From Mesobacillus maritimus (lineage in GTDB: Bacteria; Bacillota; Bacilli; Bacillales; Cytobacillaceae), in assembly GCF_019749255.1 (NCBI RefSeq), contig NZ_JACWFH010000012.1, forward strand, positions 186,001 through 250,000: 64,000 bases of DNA, in the 5' to 3' direction. Each line of letters opens with the position of its first letter. Within the stretch, counting starts at the first letter, position 1. The notes under the pieces were generated by a model that saw only the letters and a program-made list of their open reading frames with translations, did no database searches and was not told where the DNA came from. The translations under genes were made by a program, and so were the position numbers. Shown in pieces: positions 1 through 8,553 of this stretch.

Positions 1-32
1 CTCGGCCGCGAATTCTTTTGCCGAAGAAAGTG

Positions 33-63
33 TAAAAAGAGCAGGGACAGCATCCCTGCTCTT
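33..63 (-). terminator. Terminator of the Asn/Asp-rich lipoprotein gene
   Basis: An 11-bp perfect stem (37-47 with 53-63) and 5-nt loop are followed on the minus strand by a run of five T. It lies 36 bp past the stop of the gene at 99-515. Confidence 0.8.
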
Positions 64-98
64 GCTAGTTAGACCCTTTTGTGGTCAATAGATTTTAC

Positions 99-515
99 TT
101 AACGGTCTTTGTTGTCCTTATCATTAAGGTCTAATCTATCTTCTAGACCTTCCTCATCAGGAGTGTTTAAATCTCTGCTCATATCTAAATCGTTATCTGT
201 ATTGGTATCATTTGTTCTTCTGTTATTATCGTTAAACAACCCAGCACCATTGTTGCCATCGTTGTTGTAGTTGTTTAGGTTGCCGTTGTTTCGATTGTTG
301 TTATCAAACAGATCATTGTCGCCAGTATTGCGGTTGTTGTTGAAGATACGGTTATCACGGTCGTTACGATTTAAATCGTTAATCTCTGTAGTACCGTCAT
401 CTGTTCCTGTACCCCCATCATTTGGAGGTGGATCATTATCGTTAGCTCCACATCCAGCAAGTAGCATAGCAGCAAGGGCAGATCCCCCGACTATTTTCAA
501 CAGCTTGTTATTCAT
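99..515 (-). CDS. Asn/Asp-rich secreted lipoprotein, function unknown
   Basis: 138 residues. The N-terminus has a basic start, a hydrophobic stretch and a lipobox ending LLAGC (Cys22), so the protein should be lipidated and anchored outside the cytoplasmic membrane. The mature part is almost entirely low-complexity Asn, Asp, Arg and Gly with short NNNRN and DNDL-like repeats and no recognisable fold; it is probably disordered. The gene is monocistronic, with its own terminator. Spore-coat or germination lipoproteins of the YhcN type also have Asn/Asp-rich tails, but no conserved domain is visible here, so no function is assigned. Confidence 0.75.
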   Translation of the reverse strand: MNNKLLKIVGGSALAAMLLAGCGANDNDPPPNDGGTGTDDGTTEINDLNRNDRDNRIFNNNRNTGDNDLFDNNNRNNGNLNNYNNDGNNGAGLFNDNNRRTNDTNTDNDLDMSRDLNTPDEEGLEDRLDLNDKDNKDR

Positions 516-672
516 GTAATGAACCCCTTTCTATCCTTTGATGTTTGTTACAAGGTGACCAGCAAGGGCCTGATGTTATATTGCCCGAGAGCAAACGAGA
601 ACTTGCAGGAAAATATTATAAGAAAGGCACCAGCGCCTTTCTGTTAGACATATTCGAGGTTATTTCTTAAAT

Positions 673-728
673 AAAAAAAAGCTTAGGACCGAATTACTCC
701 TTTAAAAATGGAGCAAGGCTAGTCCTAA
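673..728 (-). terminator. Terminator after fabZ
   Basis: TTAGGAC (683-689) pairs with GTCCTAA (722-728), with a smaller CTCC/GGAG hairpin inside. On the minus strand the stem runs into eight T. It ends the fabZ transcript. Confidence 0.7.
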
Positions 729-753
729 ACTTCTATAAAACATCCCTACACTT

Positions 754-1176
754 CTATTTCAGAGCAAACATAATCTCTGTTTCACAAGCAATTTCTCCGT
801 CGACAGTGGCAATGCCTTTGCCTTTGCCCATTGGTCCGCGAACTTTGATCATTTCAACTTCTAGGCGCAATTGGTCGCCTGGCTTGACTTGTCTTTTAAA
901 GCGGCAGTTATCGATGCCTGCGAAAAACGCCAGCTTTCCACGGTTTGCCTCTGGTATTAACATCGCGACTGCGCCTACTTGCGCGAGAGCTTCCACAATC
1001 AAAACGCCTGGCATGACAGGATAGTCAGGAAAATGGCCGTTAAAAAATTCTTCATTTGCGGTCACGTTTTTTAAGCCAATTGCGCGTTTTCCGTCTTCCA
1101 CCTCAATAATTTTATCAATTAATAAAAAAGGATAGCGATGAGGAATGATTTCTTTGATTTCATTTATATCTAACAT
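754..1176 (-). CDS. fabZ: 3-hydroxyacyl-ACP dehydratase FabZ
   Basis: 140 residues, the usual family length. FabZ dehydrates (3R)-hydroxyacyl-ACP to trans-2-enoyl-ACP in type II fatty acid elongation in the cytoplasm. The hot-dog-fold active-site signature is intact: [10 protein letters not shown] with His48, and Glu62 in the following helix (VEALAQ). The ATG at 1176 follows an AGGAGG ribosome site that lies inside a FapR-like operator. The position next to mbl and spoIIID matches ywpB of B. subtilis. Terminators on both sides suggest a single-gene unit, perhaps with some readthrough from the gene at 1276-1542. Confidence 0.96.
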   Translation of the reverse strand: MLDINEIKEIIPHRYPFLLIDKIIEVEDGKRAIGLKNVTANEEFFNGHFPDYPVMPGVLIVEALAQVGAVAMLIPEANRGKLAFFAGIDNCRFKRQVKPGDQLRLEVEMIKVRGPMGKGKGIATVDGEIACETEIMFALK

Positions 1177-1181
1177 GTTTA

Positions 1182-1198
1182 TTAGTACCTCCTACTAA
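1182..1198. promoter_or_regulatory. FapR-type operator overlapping the fabZ ribosome site
   Basis: The 17-bp near-palindrome TTAGTACCTCCTACTAA matches the known FapR operator form (TTAGTACC..GTACTAA) in both half-sites. Its centre contains the fabZ Shine-Dalgarno. A candidate -10 (TACAAT on the minus strand, 1216-1221) lies just upstream, which would put the operator early in the transcript. FapR is the malonyl-CoA-responsive repressor of lipid synthesis genes. Confidence 0.65.
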
Positions 1199-1235
1199 TA
1201 TTAGGTTCTTACCCCATTGTACTAAAAGAGGTACA

Positions 1236-1263
1236 TAAAAAGGAAGGGAATTCTCCCTTCCTT
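1236..1263 (-). terminator. Terminator between the EpuA-type gene and fabZ
   Basis: A perfect 10-bp stem (AAGGAAGGGA 1240-1249 with TCCCTTCCTT 1254-1263) is followed by TTTTTATG on the minus strand, 13 bp past the stop of the upstream gene. Confidence 0.75.
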
Positions 1264-1275
1264 CAAAAAATTTAT

Positions 1276-1542
1276 CTATTTTTGAATTAAGTCCATTACA
1301 TGTGTCCAGGTTGATTTTTCAAAAACATCCATTGGATCTCCATTCCCTAGCACACCATAGCCTACTATGGCACCGACCACAATGCTAAGAGCAAATAATG
1401 CAATGACCATTAGAAGCCGAAGCCAGATTGGAATAAGGCGCACTCGAACGCGAATTTTCTCCCGCTCTTGTTGTTGCCCCTTTACCTTCTCCTTTTTCAC
1501 TTGTTCCCGCGTTAATACCGCTTGTTTGCCATCCATTGCCAT
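1276..1542 (-). CDS. Small membrane protein of the EpuA family (often labelled RNA polymerase subunit beta-like)
   Basis: 88 residues. The first ~30 are highly charged (KKEKVKGQQQEREK). One transmembrane segment follows (about 42-65, LLMVIALFALSIVVGAIVGY) and then a short external tail with a GNGDPMDVF motif. This is the pattern of the EpuA family (PF11772), which databases often label 'DNA-directed RNA polymerase subunit beta' although it has no polymerase domain. Its role is unknown. It lies between mbl and fabZ, where B. subtilis has flhO and flhP; those flagellar genes are absent here. Confidence 0.75.
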   Translation of the reverse strand: MAMDGKQAVLTREQVKKEKVKGQQQEREKIRVRVRLIPIWLRLLMVIALFALSIVVGAIVGYGVLGNGDPMDVFEKSTWTHVMDLIQK

Positions 1543-1788
1543 ACTGCTCTTCCCCTTTTAAAAGAGTTCATTCAGGTATTATTATTTTTCACTATCCCTT
1601 ATTATAAAAAAAAATGCAAGAAGAAGCATTAGTAAATTGTAGAAATTTGCAATTTTTCTTTTAAAAAGGATGTTTTTGTATAGATTATTGGTAAAATCAT
1701 AAAGCTCATTTTAGCGTGTTTTATAATATTTTCAATTAAATTGGCAAGCTCTTTTCATTAGTCTTGAGAAAGGAGCCTTTTTAAAAAT

Positions 1789-1828
1789 AAAAAAACTATG
1801 GCTCAGCCTTTCTGAACCATAGTTTTTT
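1789..1828 (-). terminator. Terminator after mbl
   Basis: A 17-bp stem with one weak pair (1790-1806 with 1812-1828) has A-runs at its base, so T-runs follow in both directions. It ends mbl and could also work on the plus strand. Confidence 0.8.
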
Positions 1829-1834
1829 CACAAA

Positions 1835-2836
1835 TTACACAATCTTTCTGCGACTAATCTTATCTAGATTATCAAGCATGATGCCTGTTCCGAGTGCTAC
1901 GCATTCCATTGGCTGCTCAGCAACGAGTACAGGAACTTTTAATTCTTCAGCAAGAAGCGTATCAATGCCATGAAGCAATGCGCCACCGCCAGTTAAAATC
2001 ACTCCACGGTCAATAATATCTGCAGAAAGCTCAGGTGGGGTCTTTTCAAGGACTGTTTTCGCTGCATGAACAATCACAGCCACAGATTCTCTAAGTGCAC
2101 CTTCGATTTCTTCTGAACGAACCGTAATCGTTCTTGGCAAACCAGATACCATGTCACGGCCACGGATATCCATTTCCTCATTCCGTGAGCCTGGGAAGCA
2201 TGTCCCAATATTGACCTTAATGTTTTCCGCTGTGCGCTCACCAATCAATAGCTTGTACTCACGCTTAATATAGTTTAAAATCTCAGCGTCAAACTTGTCC
2301 CCAGCCATTTTAATGGAAGAAGACGTAACGATGTCCCCCATGGAAAGAACGGCCACATCTGTCGTACCACCACCGATGTCAACGACCATGTTCCCACTAG
2401 GTTGGAAGATGTCCATTCCGGCACCAATCGCCGCTACTTTTGGTTCTTCTTCAAGATAAATCTTCTTACCGCCACTTTTCTCTGCCGCTTCTTTGATTGC
2501 CTTTTGCTCAACACTTGTAATATTCGTTGGGCAGCATATCAAAATGCGTGGCTTAGAAAGCAGACCTTTTACATTTAATTTGTTAATAAAATGCTTTAGC
2601 ATCGCTTCGGTTACATCAAAGTCTGCGATGACCCCATCCTTCAATGGACGAATCGCAACGATGTTTCCTGGCGTACGTCCTACCATCTGACGAGCTTCTT
2701 CACCGACTGCTAAAACTTTGTTTGTATTTTTATCAATTGCCACAACAGACGGCTCATTTAAAACAATCCCACGGCCTTTAACGTGTATCAACACATTAGC
2801 TGTACCAAGGTCAATTCCAATATCCCTTGCTAACAT
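1835..2836 (-). CDS. mbl: Rod-shape-determining actin homologue Mbl
   Basis: 333 residues, standard for Mbl. It forms MreB-type filaments under the membrane that guide lateral wall synthesis. The actin/Hsp70 signatures are clear: the phosphate-1 loop DLGTANVLIHVKG near residue 8, the phosphate-2 loop DIGGGTTDVAVLS near 156, and the adenosine motif TGGGALLHGID near 285. The sequence is very close to B. subtilis Mbl, including ILICCPTNITSVEQKA. MreB is the paralogue, but the position directly downstream of spoIIID identifies Mbl. The start MLARDIGID corresponds to the B. subtilis start. Confidence 0.96.
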   Translation of the reverse strand: MLARDIGIDLGTANVLIHVKGRGIVLNEPSVVAIDKNTNKVLAVGEEARQMVGRTPGNIVAIRPLKDGVIADFDVTEAMLKHFINKLNVKGLLSKPRILICCPTNITSVEQKAIKEAAEKSGGKKIYLEEEPKVAAIGAGMDIFQPSGNMVVDIGGGTTDVAVLSMGDIVTSSSIKMAGDKFDAEILNYIKREYKLLIGERTAENIKVNIGTCFPGSRNEEMDIRGRDMVSGLPRTITVRSEEIEGALRESVAVIVHAAKTVLEKTPPELSADIIDRGVILTGGGALLHGIDTLLAEELKVPVLVAEQPMECVALGTGIMLDNLDKISRRKIV

Positions 2837-3111
2837 TTACTCCTTAACCTCCTTGACAAATGGCTGGCTGCGGCTGGTTCATCCTCACCTCTACCAACAA
2901 CTAGACAAGGATTGCTTCATCTATTAAGCAGACGCGCGGCCATTACCTTCGTACCATATTCACCTAATTTTCAATTTTACCACACCTCTAGCATTAAGGG
3001 TAATATTAATCGAAGAAAATCGACAGTTTTTGCAAAATTGGTTGTGGAGGACTTGGTTTACATTCTATTTGTCTCCACTCGGTGGTGGTTTATCCCTAAT
3101 CATAGGCACAC
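2837..3111. other. mbl upstream region
   Basis: The mbl promoter should lie here. The stretch is non-coding on the minus strand, and plus-strand frames across it have no ribosome site or family signature. No clear -35/-10 pair or other element was recognised. Confidence 0.4.
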
Positions 3112-3147
3112 AAAAAGGCGACTGCCTAGAGGGCAACTCGCCTTTTG
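3112..3147 (-). terminator. Terminator after spoIIID
   Basis: AAAAGGCGA (3113-3121) pairs with TCGCCTTTT (3138-3146) and runs into TTTTTGTG on the minus strand. It separates spoIIID from mbl. Confidence 0.7.
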
Positions 3148-3255
3148 TCCTGCCCAGTTGATTCCTCCGGACATGCCATATTCTCCTTTGCATGTTAAAA
3201 GTAAGTCTTTTAAAAGCATCACCATCGATTGGAGACAGAAAGGTTTGGTTCTGGA

Positions 3256-3528
3256 TTATTTCACGGGCTCTCCTTCCCTCTCTTCTTTTCGGTACTTTAA
3301 CTTTGTTGCTTCGCCACCCCTTAAGTGGCGAATCGATTTATGATAATCGAGAATTTCCTTTACTTCATTCGCAAGTTCCGGGTTGATCTCAGGCAGTCTT
3401 TCCGTCAAGTCTTTATGGACTGTACTTTTGGATACGCCAAACTCCTTCGCGATTACGCGAACCGTTTTTTTCGTCTCCACGATATACTTTCCAATCTTGA
3501 TGGTTCTCTCTTTGATGTAATCGTGCAC
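3256..3528 (-). CDS. spoIIID: Mother-cell transcription factor SpoIIID
   Basis: 90 residues when started at the GTG at 3526-3528, which is preceded by GGGAGGG and gives the family N-terminus VHDYIKERT. A longer in-frame reading from 3639 adds 37 residues that no SpoIIID has. SpoIIID is a DNA-binding regulator acting after sigma-E in the mother cell. The helix-turn-helix is visible at VRVIAKEFGVSKSTVHKDL (about residues 23-41), followed by the basic C-terminal region KSIRHLRGGEATKLKY. It is nearly identical to the B. subtilis protein over the first 75 residues. Confidence 0.96.
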   Translation of the reverse strand: MHDYIKERTIKIGKYIVETKKTVRVIAKEFGVSKSTVHKDLTERLPEINPELANEVKEILDYHKSIRHLRGGEATKLKYRKEEREGEPVK

Positions 3529-3877
3529 ACCACTCGCCCTCCCTAAATTGGATGTGAGAAGTGTGAAATGAGACTCGCTTTTCCTCATAGTATACTGTAA
3601 CCGCACAAACCTGTTTTTTTTAAAAAAACTGTGCGGCAAGAAGGCCTGGCCTTCTAGACATTACTGGAAATAATCAAGACTCCGGCTAAATCCCCATATT
3701 CTGCAAACGACTCCTCACCTCAAACACTCTCTTTGACAGGTTTGTAACCATTCTATTAGCTTGGATACGGGAATATGCACGAAAAACACAATAAGGACGA
3801 GGAAACCTTATATTTTTTCAGAAAATTATAATTATTTGTGTGTTTTTTAGAAGAAATTGCTTCGTGTTCCACTTTTA
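3529..3877. other. Intergenic region with two inverted repeats between spoIIID and the exonuclease gene
   Basis: CCGCACA (3601-3607) pairs with TGTGCGG (3630-3636) around a T8A7 core. A 17-bp palindrome AGAAGGCC-T-GGCCTTCT sits at 3639-3655. On the minus strand the palindrome is followed ten bases later by seven T, so it may be the terminator of the symporter operon. The spoIIID promoter, presumably sigma-E dependent, should lie below 3600. Nothing else was recognised. Confidence 0.45.
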
Positions 3878-4540
3878 CTAAGTGCTTGAACTACTCTTAC
3901 TTACTGCCTGAATCAGTTCACCCCAGGTATTGCCCCCCCTCATTCTAAAAAGATGAAGAAGCTCGGTAAAAAGAAACGCGGTTGTTAAGGCATCCCCAAT
4001 CGCACTGTGGCGATCGTACATCCTCGTCCCGAATGCCCTCGCGTATCGTTCAAGATCGCGCATATCATAAGATGGCGCAATATACCCGATCAAGTCGAGG
4101 GTATCGAGTGTGTGCATTTCTTTTAATGTAAACTTTGCCCGCTTTAATTCATTGGTAAAAACGAGATGGTCAAAGCTAACATAATGCCCCACCAGCGAAA
4201 CGGCTTCACGGATTTTTACATATTGAAAAAATTTTTCAATTGCCTGAAGTGCCTTTGGTGCGGTTTCGACTTTTTCCTGTGTAATCGACGTTAGTTGGGT
4301 TATTTCCTGAGAAATTTGTCGTTTGGGGTTCACATACGTCTGGAACGTATCTTCTTCTAAAACCTTTAACCCTTGAATACATACGGCCCCAATCTCAATC
4401 AATCGGTCATTGGCCCCCACATTAAAGCCTGTTGTCTCTGTATCAAAGACGATAAACGTTAAATCCTCTACTGGAGTTGAAAGAGGAATAGACTGATACG
4501 AAACCGGACAAGACATCATCGCTTTTTTACGAAATACCAT
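3878..4540 (-). CDS. DEDDh 3'-5' exonuclease (DnaQ/epsilon-like)
   Basis: 220 residues. All exonuclease motifs of the DnaQ superfamily are present: Exo I VFDTETTGF (Asp33, Glu35), Exo II GHYVSFDHLVF (Asp124) and Exo III RHSAIGDAL (His178, Asp183), which makes it the DEDDh type. It lacks polymerase or GIY-YIG domains. It is the last gene of the symporter operon, 72 bp after the cNMP/CBS/DUF294 gene. The same neighbour set (symporter, DUF294 protein, exonuclease) is found in pseudomonads, which suggests a shared signalling role rather than replication proofreading; that role is inference. Confidence 0.88.
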   Translation of the reverse strand: MVFRKKAMMSCPVSYQSIPLSTPVEDLTFIVFDTETTGFNVGANDRLIEIGAVCIQGLKVLEEDTFQTYVNPKRQISQEITQLTSITQEKVETAPKALQAIEKFFQYVKIREAVSLVGHYVSFDHLVFTNELKRAKFTLKEMHTLDTLDLIGYIAPSYDMRDLERYARAFGTRMYDRHSAIGDALTTAFLFTELLHLFRMRGGNTWGELIQAVSKSSSST

Positions 4541-4612
4541 CGAAACCTCCTTTTTTATTGCTAGATTTTATAAAGGTAATTGGGTTGGTCTTTCCTAAAA
4601 TAGTGGCCAACT

Positions 4613-6499
4613 CTATGATGAAAATCTCGCAAATACCATACTTTGAAGCCCCCTTAGGGTATGAAGGCTTAATGCTAACTCATCTTTCTCCCTAGTAGAA
4701 AGCGTATTTAATGCTAGAATTGACCCGGCACCACCCCATCTCAACCGAATATAAATTGCAAGAATCTGCTCAATACCAGACTTTAAGTTGTCAGCAAAAT
4801 CCGCCGTAAACACACCCTTTTCCTGCAATAGCTCAATTTTCTCTAATGGCGTTCCTGTTAAAATCCCATTCATGAGCGCTAAGATTTGCAGACTATGATG
4901 ATAAGGAAACAGCACTTCCTTTTTCATATCGATGCTCTTGCGACTCTTTTTAAACAATGAAATCATCGGTTGGTCCAATTCGGGGATTTTCCCTTGGACT
5001 CTTTCAATCTGAGCAAGCTGATAGAGAAAGATTTTTGACCTTCCAACCAACTCTTCCAAGCCAACATCTAACATTCGCGAAACCCTCTCATCGCCGGCAA
5101 CAAACCGGTAGGAGAAGAAGTTCTGTGCCAACAGCAGATTTTCATTTGTTGATGTTAGCATCCATTGCCGGACGCGCTCCTGCCACTGACTAACTGAACT
5201 TCGCCAAGCAGATTCGCTCGCCATCATCAAGCCTGGACAGCGCGCATAACCTGCTTTTTCAAACAATCTCGTGATCTCCATTCCGAGCCTTTTAAAATAA
5301 ATAGGGTCACCTGTATCTTCATAAACAAGAAAATGGTCTTGGTCGGTCAGCATAAACTGCTCTCCCCGACCGCTAGAACCCATTTGGAAGAAAGCAAATG
5401 ATGGTGGTTTACCTTGACGGTCGGCCGTCCCATTCTCTTCTTCCTTCCATACCTTCGCTTCTGCAAGTTCAACCACGCGCACCACTACGCGATCATAGAG
5501 TGTCGTGACAACTTCTAATAAGGTAAACGCAGGGACTTTTTCTTTTATCAAGGTGTCTGTTAGTTCATAAATTGCTTCCTTTATCTGACCTAGTGACTCT
5601 TCGTCACCTTCCTCAATACTTTTTAACCTTCTCATAACGCTGGCATTTTTTTTACGAAACAAGTCAGATAAAGTCACGATGCCGATTGTTTTTTTATCAT
5701 CCTTAACAGGCAAATGCTTAATACCGTTCAACAGCATTTCTGAGATGGCCTCATAATAGTAAGCAAAACGAGAAATGGTTCTTGGATTTGGGGTCATCAA
5801 CTCACTTGCGGTGGTCTGGTAGGACTTCCCCTTCGCAACAAGCCGCGAGACGATGTCGCGCTCGGTAATGATTCCTGCGAGCTGTTCCTTCTCCATTACC
5901 AGCACAGAGCTCGTGTGATTCTCTGACATCGTTTGAGCAACTTCTTGAACGGTTGTCTCCGGGTCGACGGTCACAAGCCTCTCGATCATGATGTCTTGTA
6001 CTCTCAGCATAAAAGGAGTTTTCTCACCGAAATCACTTGCTAATTTGACTTGTTCAGCAAGCGAAGCATAGACATCCCTTAACCGCACCGTCACCTGCGC
6101 CAGCAAGTACTCCATTACACCCGGTTCCTTCCACCTGCTTTCCACAACCTCAATGGGAATAAATAACGCTCTAATGTCCTCCACAGCCCGTACCTGGACC
6201 ATTGCCTGAATCTCCGGCACCTGAAATTCTTTTCCTACCACTTCAGCTAAATTTGAGAATCCTATTAATTCCCCCTTTTGAAGGATTTCTAGTACCTCCT
6301 CTTCAACAAAGACCTCTGCTAAACCTGATAAAATCACCAACAGACCTTCGCGCGGTTCAATGATTTCTTGTTTTTTAAAATCCCGCTGCTCACACTTCTG
6401 GACAAGGGAAAAAGCTGCACGGTGCTCCAGCCCCTGAAAAAGGGGGTGAAGTCGCACAGCCTCATATAAGTTTTTATGCTTTTGTGGATCCATCTTCAT
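4613..6499 (-). CDS. cNMP-binding/CBS/DUF294 putative nucleotidyltransferase
   Basis: 628 residues in four parts. A cyclic-nucleotide-binding-like beta barrel lies at about 15-115. A tandem CBS pair follows at about 168-285 (VQDIMIERLVTVDP and ASELMTPNPRTISR), able to bind adenine nucleotides. The DUF294 nucleotidyltransferase domain at about 305-440 contains GSSGRGEQFMLTDQDH (374-389), the GS...DxD signature related to the GlnD uridylyltransferase. The DUF294 C-terminal domain runs from about 475 to the end. Its start overlaps the symporter 3' end by 26 bp, so translation is coupled. It probably senses energy or nucleotide state for the symporter; the modified target is unknown. Confidence 0.85.
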   Translation of the reverse strand: MKMDPQKHKNLYEAVRLHPLFQGLEHRAAFSLVQKCEQRDFKKQEIIEPREGLLVILSGLAEVFVEEEVLEILQKGELIGFSNLAEVVGKEFQVPEIQAMVQVRAVEDIRALFIPIEVVESRWKEPGVMEYLLAQVTVRLRDVYASLAEQVKLASDFGEKTPFMLRVQDIMIERLVTVDPETTVQEVAQTMSENHTSSVLVMEKEQLAGIITERDIVSRLVAKGKSYQTTASELMTPNPRTISRFAYYYEAISEMLLNGIKHLPVKDDKKTIGIVTLSDLFRKKNASVMRRLKSIEEGDEESLGQIKEAIYELTDTLIKEKVPAFTLLEVVTTLYDRVVVRVVELAEAKVWKEEENGTADRQGKPPSFAFFQMGSSGRGEQFMLTDQDHFLVYEDTGDPIYFKRLGMEITRLFEKAGYARCPGLMMASESAWRSSVSQWQERVRQWMLTSTNENLLLAQNFFSYRFVAGDERVSRMLDVGLEELVGRSKIFLYQLAQIERVQGKIPELDQPMISLFKKSRKSIDMKKEVLFPYHHSLQILALMNGILTGTPLEKIELLQEKGVFTADFADNLKSGIEQILAIYIRLRWGGAGSILALNTLSTREKDELALSLHTLRGLQSMVFARFSS

Positions 6500-8144
6500 T
6501 CATCCACACTTCGCCATCCTTGTAGACCATCTGCTCTGGATAACGCAAGTCGAGAACTTCTTCTTGGATTTTTTGCGATGGTGCTGGGGTGGCAAGCGAT
6601 ACAATGATGTTCGTTAAGAACGCCGCCGCTGCTCCAAAGACACCCGCGCCAGTGTCAATGATGCCAAGAATGGTGAACCCGCCGTATTTCGCCGCAAAAA
6701 TGTAGCCAAGCGTCACAGCCAAACCAACTAAAAGTCCTGCAATAACACCTTGTGCATTCGAACGCTTCCACCAAACCCCAAGCACAAGTGCTGGGAAGAA
6801 GGTTCCGGTTGCAAGTGCGAACGCCCAGGCAACAATTTGCGTAATCGCCCCTGGAGGATTCAACGCAATCAAACCTGCAAATAAAGTCGCTATGACGATA
6901 CTCCAACGCGCTACAGAAAGACGAGTTTTTTCCGTCGCATTCGGCTTCCACACACGGTAGAAAATATCATGAGCGAAAGAAGATGAAATTGAAATCATTA
7001 ACCCACCAGCGGTCGATAATGCCGCTGCCATTGCACCCGCCGCAACAAGCCCGATGACGAACACACCAAGGTTCGCAATCTCCGGAGTCGCCATAACGAC
7101 AATGTCATTCGAGATGATCAGCTCGCTCCATTGCAGGACGCCATCGCCATTTCCATCAGCAAGCTGAAGCTTTCCGGTATCAATCCATGATTTCGTCCAG
7201 GCAGGAAGGTCGGTAATCGCACTTCCAGCAATTTTTGTCATTAAAATAAATCTTGAAAACGCCGCATAAGCCGGCGCAGATAGATATAAAAGTCCGATAA
7301 AGAGTAATGCCCAAGCTCCAGACCAACGAGCCGCTTTCATGGTTGATACCGTGTAAAAACGGACAATTACGTGCGGCAAACCAGCTGTTCCACACATCAG
7401 CGTAAACATTAGTGCGAGAAACTGCCATTTCGTGCCGTTCGTAAATGGTGCAAAATATTCGGAGATGCCGAGCTCACGATCAAGCTCTCCCATTTTTCCA
7501 ACTAGCTCTCCGTAAGAAAGCCATGGGAGGGCACTGTTTGTTAACTGCAAGCTCATAAAAATAACTGGGATTAAGTACGCAATGATTAATACAAGATACT
7601 GTGCTACCTGTGTCCAGGTAATCCCCTTCATTCCACCGAAGGCTGCGTAGAAGGCAATGAGGACCACACCAATCATCGTGCCGAGCTTAGCATCAATTTC
7701 AAACAAACGACCAATAACGACGCCTGATCCAGACAGCTGACCGATTGAATACGTAAAGGAAATGATAATCGTACAGATCGCTGCGATAACACGAGCTGTA
7801 TGGCTATCAAAGCGATCGCCGATAAATTCTGGTACCGTATAGCGTCCATACTTTCGAAGTTGCGGAGCAAGGAGGAAGGTTAATAGCAGGTAACCACCGG
7901 TCCAGCCCATAATATACGCAAGCCCGTCATACCCGAGCAACATAATCGTTCCGGCCATCCCGATGAACGAAGCGGCGCTCATCCAGTCAGCCCCGATGGC
8001 CATACCGTTAAAAACAGGTGGCACACCGCGGCTCGCTACATAAAAATCCGATGTTGCTCGGGCTTTATTGTAAATCGCAATTCCAATATAGAGTGCAAAT
8101 GTCGCGATAATAATTGAAAATGAGACCAAAAACTGTGTATCCAA
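6474..8144 (-). CDS. Sodium:solute symporter large subunit (acetate/carboxylate type)
   Basis: 556 residues with about 13 transmembrane helices and the SSS-family N-terminus (YNKARATSDFYVASRG..GADWMSAASFIGMAG). It is closest to the ActP-like 'VC_2705' group, which takes up acetate or other small monocarboxylates with Na+. The start is TTG at 8144 after GAGGGGGAG. A loop at residues 330-341 (DGNGDGVLQWSE) has the exact spacing of an EF-hand calcium loop. The gene follows its small subunit by 28 bp and overlaps the DUF294 gene. The substrate cannot be fixed from sequence. Confidence 0.87.
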   Translation of the reverse strand: MDTQFLVSFSIIIATFALYIGIAIYNKARATSDFYVASRGVPPVFNGMAIGADWMSAASFIGMAGTIMLLGYDGLAYIMGWTGGYLLLTFLLAPQLRKYGRYTVPEFIGDRFDSHTARVIAAICTIIISFTYSIGQLSGSGVVIGRLFEIDAKLGTMIGVVLIAFYAAFGGMKGITWTQVAQYLVLIIAYLIPVIFMSLQLTNSALPWLSYGELVGKMGELDRELGISEYFAPFTNGTKWQFLALMFTLMCGTAGLPHVIVRFYTVSTMKAARWSGAWALLFIGLLYLSAPAYAAFSRFILMTKIAGSAITDLPAWTKSWIDTGKLQLADGNGDGVLQWSELIISNDIVVMATPEIANLGVFVIGLVAAGAMAAALSTAGGLMISISSSFAHDIFYRVWKPNATEKTRLSVARWSIVIATLFAGLIALNPPGAITQIVAWAFALATGTFFPALVLGVWWKRSNAQGVIAGLLVGLAVTLGYIFAAKYGGFTILGIIDTGAGVFGAAAAFLTNIIVSLATPAPSQKIQEEVLDLRYPEQMVYKDGEVWMNEDGSTKA

Positions 8145-8172
8145 GTATTCTCCCCCTCTACTGGCTTACTTT

Positions 8173-8478
8173 TTAGTGATCAACACTTTTCCCAGCACTG
8201 AGCTTAATGTTTTGTTCTTCATCAATGCCGTATTTTTTATCAATCATGTCGCCAACCTTGGCGTTAATAAACAACAGAATAATGAAGCTGACGACCGCTC
8301 CTTGAGCACCCATGAAATAGTGGAACGGAAATCCGCCCATAATCGTAATACTGCTGAGTGGCTCAGCTAATAGTACGCATCCGTACGAGACGATGAACCA
8401 AATAATGAAATAAATCACCATATAGCGGTTCTTTTCACGAAAATATTGGTCCGCAACTGCTTTATCAATTTTCTTCAT
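8173..8478 (-). CDS. Symporter small subunit, DUF4212 family
   Basis: 101 residues with two transmembrane segments (about 20-40 and 54-72) and the family pattern YFREKNRYMVIYFIIWFIVSYG. DUF4212 proteins are the small partner of VC_2705-type symporters and are almost always encoded directly upstream of the large subunit, as here. The start at 8478 follows AAAGGGGTGG. They are thought to aid assembly or activity of the transporter, as YjcH does for ActP. Confidence 0.85.
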   Translation of the reverse strand: MKKIDKAVADQYFREKNRYMVIYFIIWFIVSYGCVLLAEPLSSITIMGGFPFHYFMGAQGAVVSFIILLFINAKVGDMIDKKYGIDEEQNIKLSAGKSVDH

Positions 8479-8553
8479 ACTTCCACCCCTTTTTATGATA
8501 AAAATTGGTTTTTACCTGTTATGTATCGTCACCTCCTCTCCCTACGGTACCCA

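Noticed and set aside
2912-3343. Plus-strand frame of 143 codons between mbl and spoIIID
   Set aside because: No ribosome site, crosses the spoIIID terminator and 3' end, and shows no family pattern.
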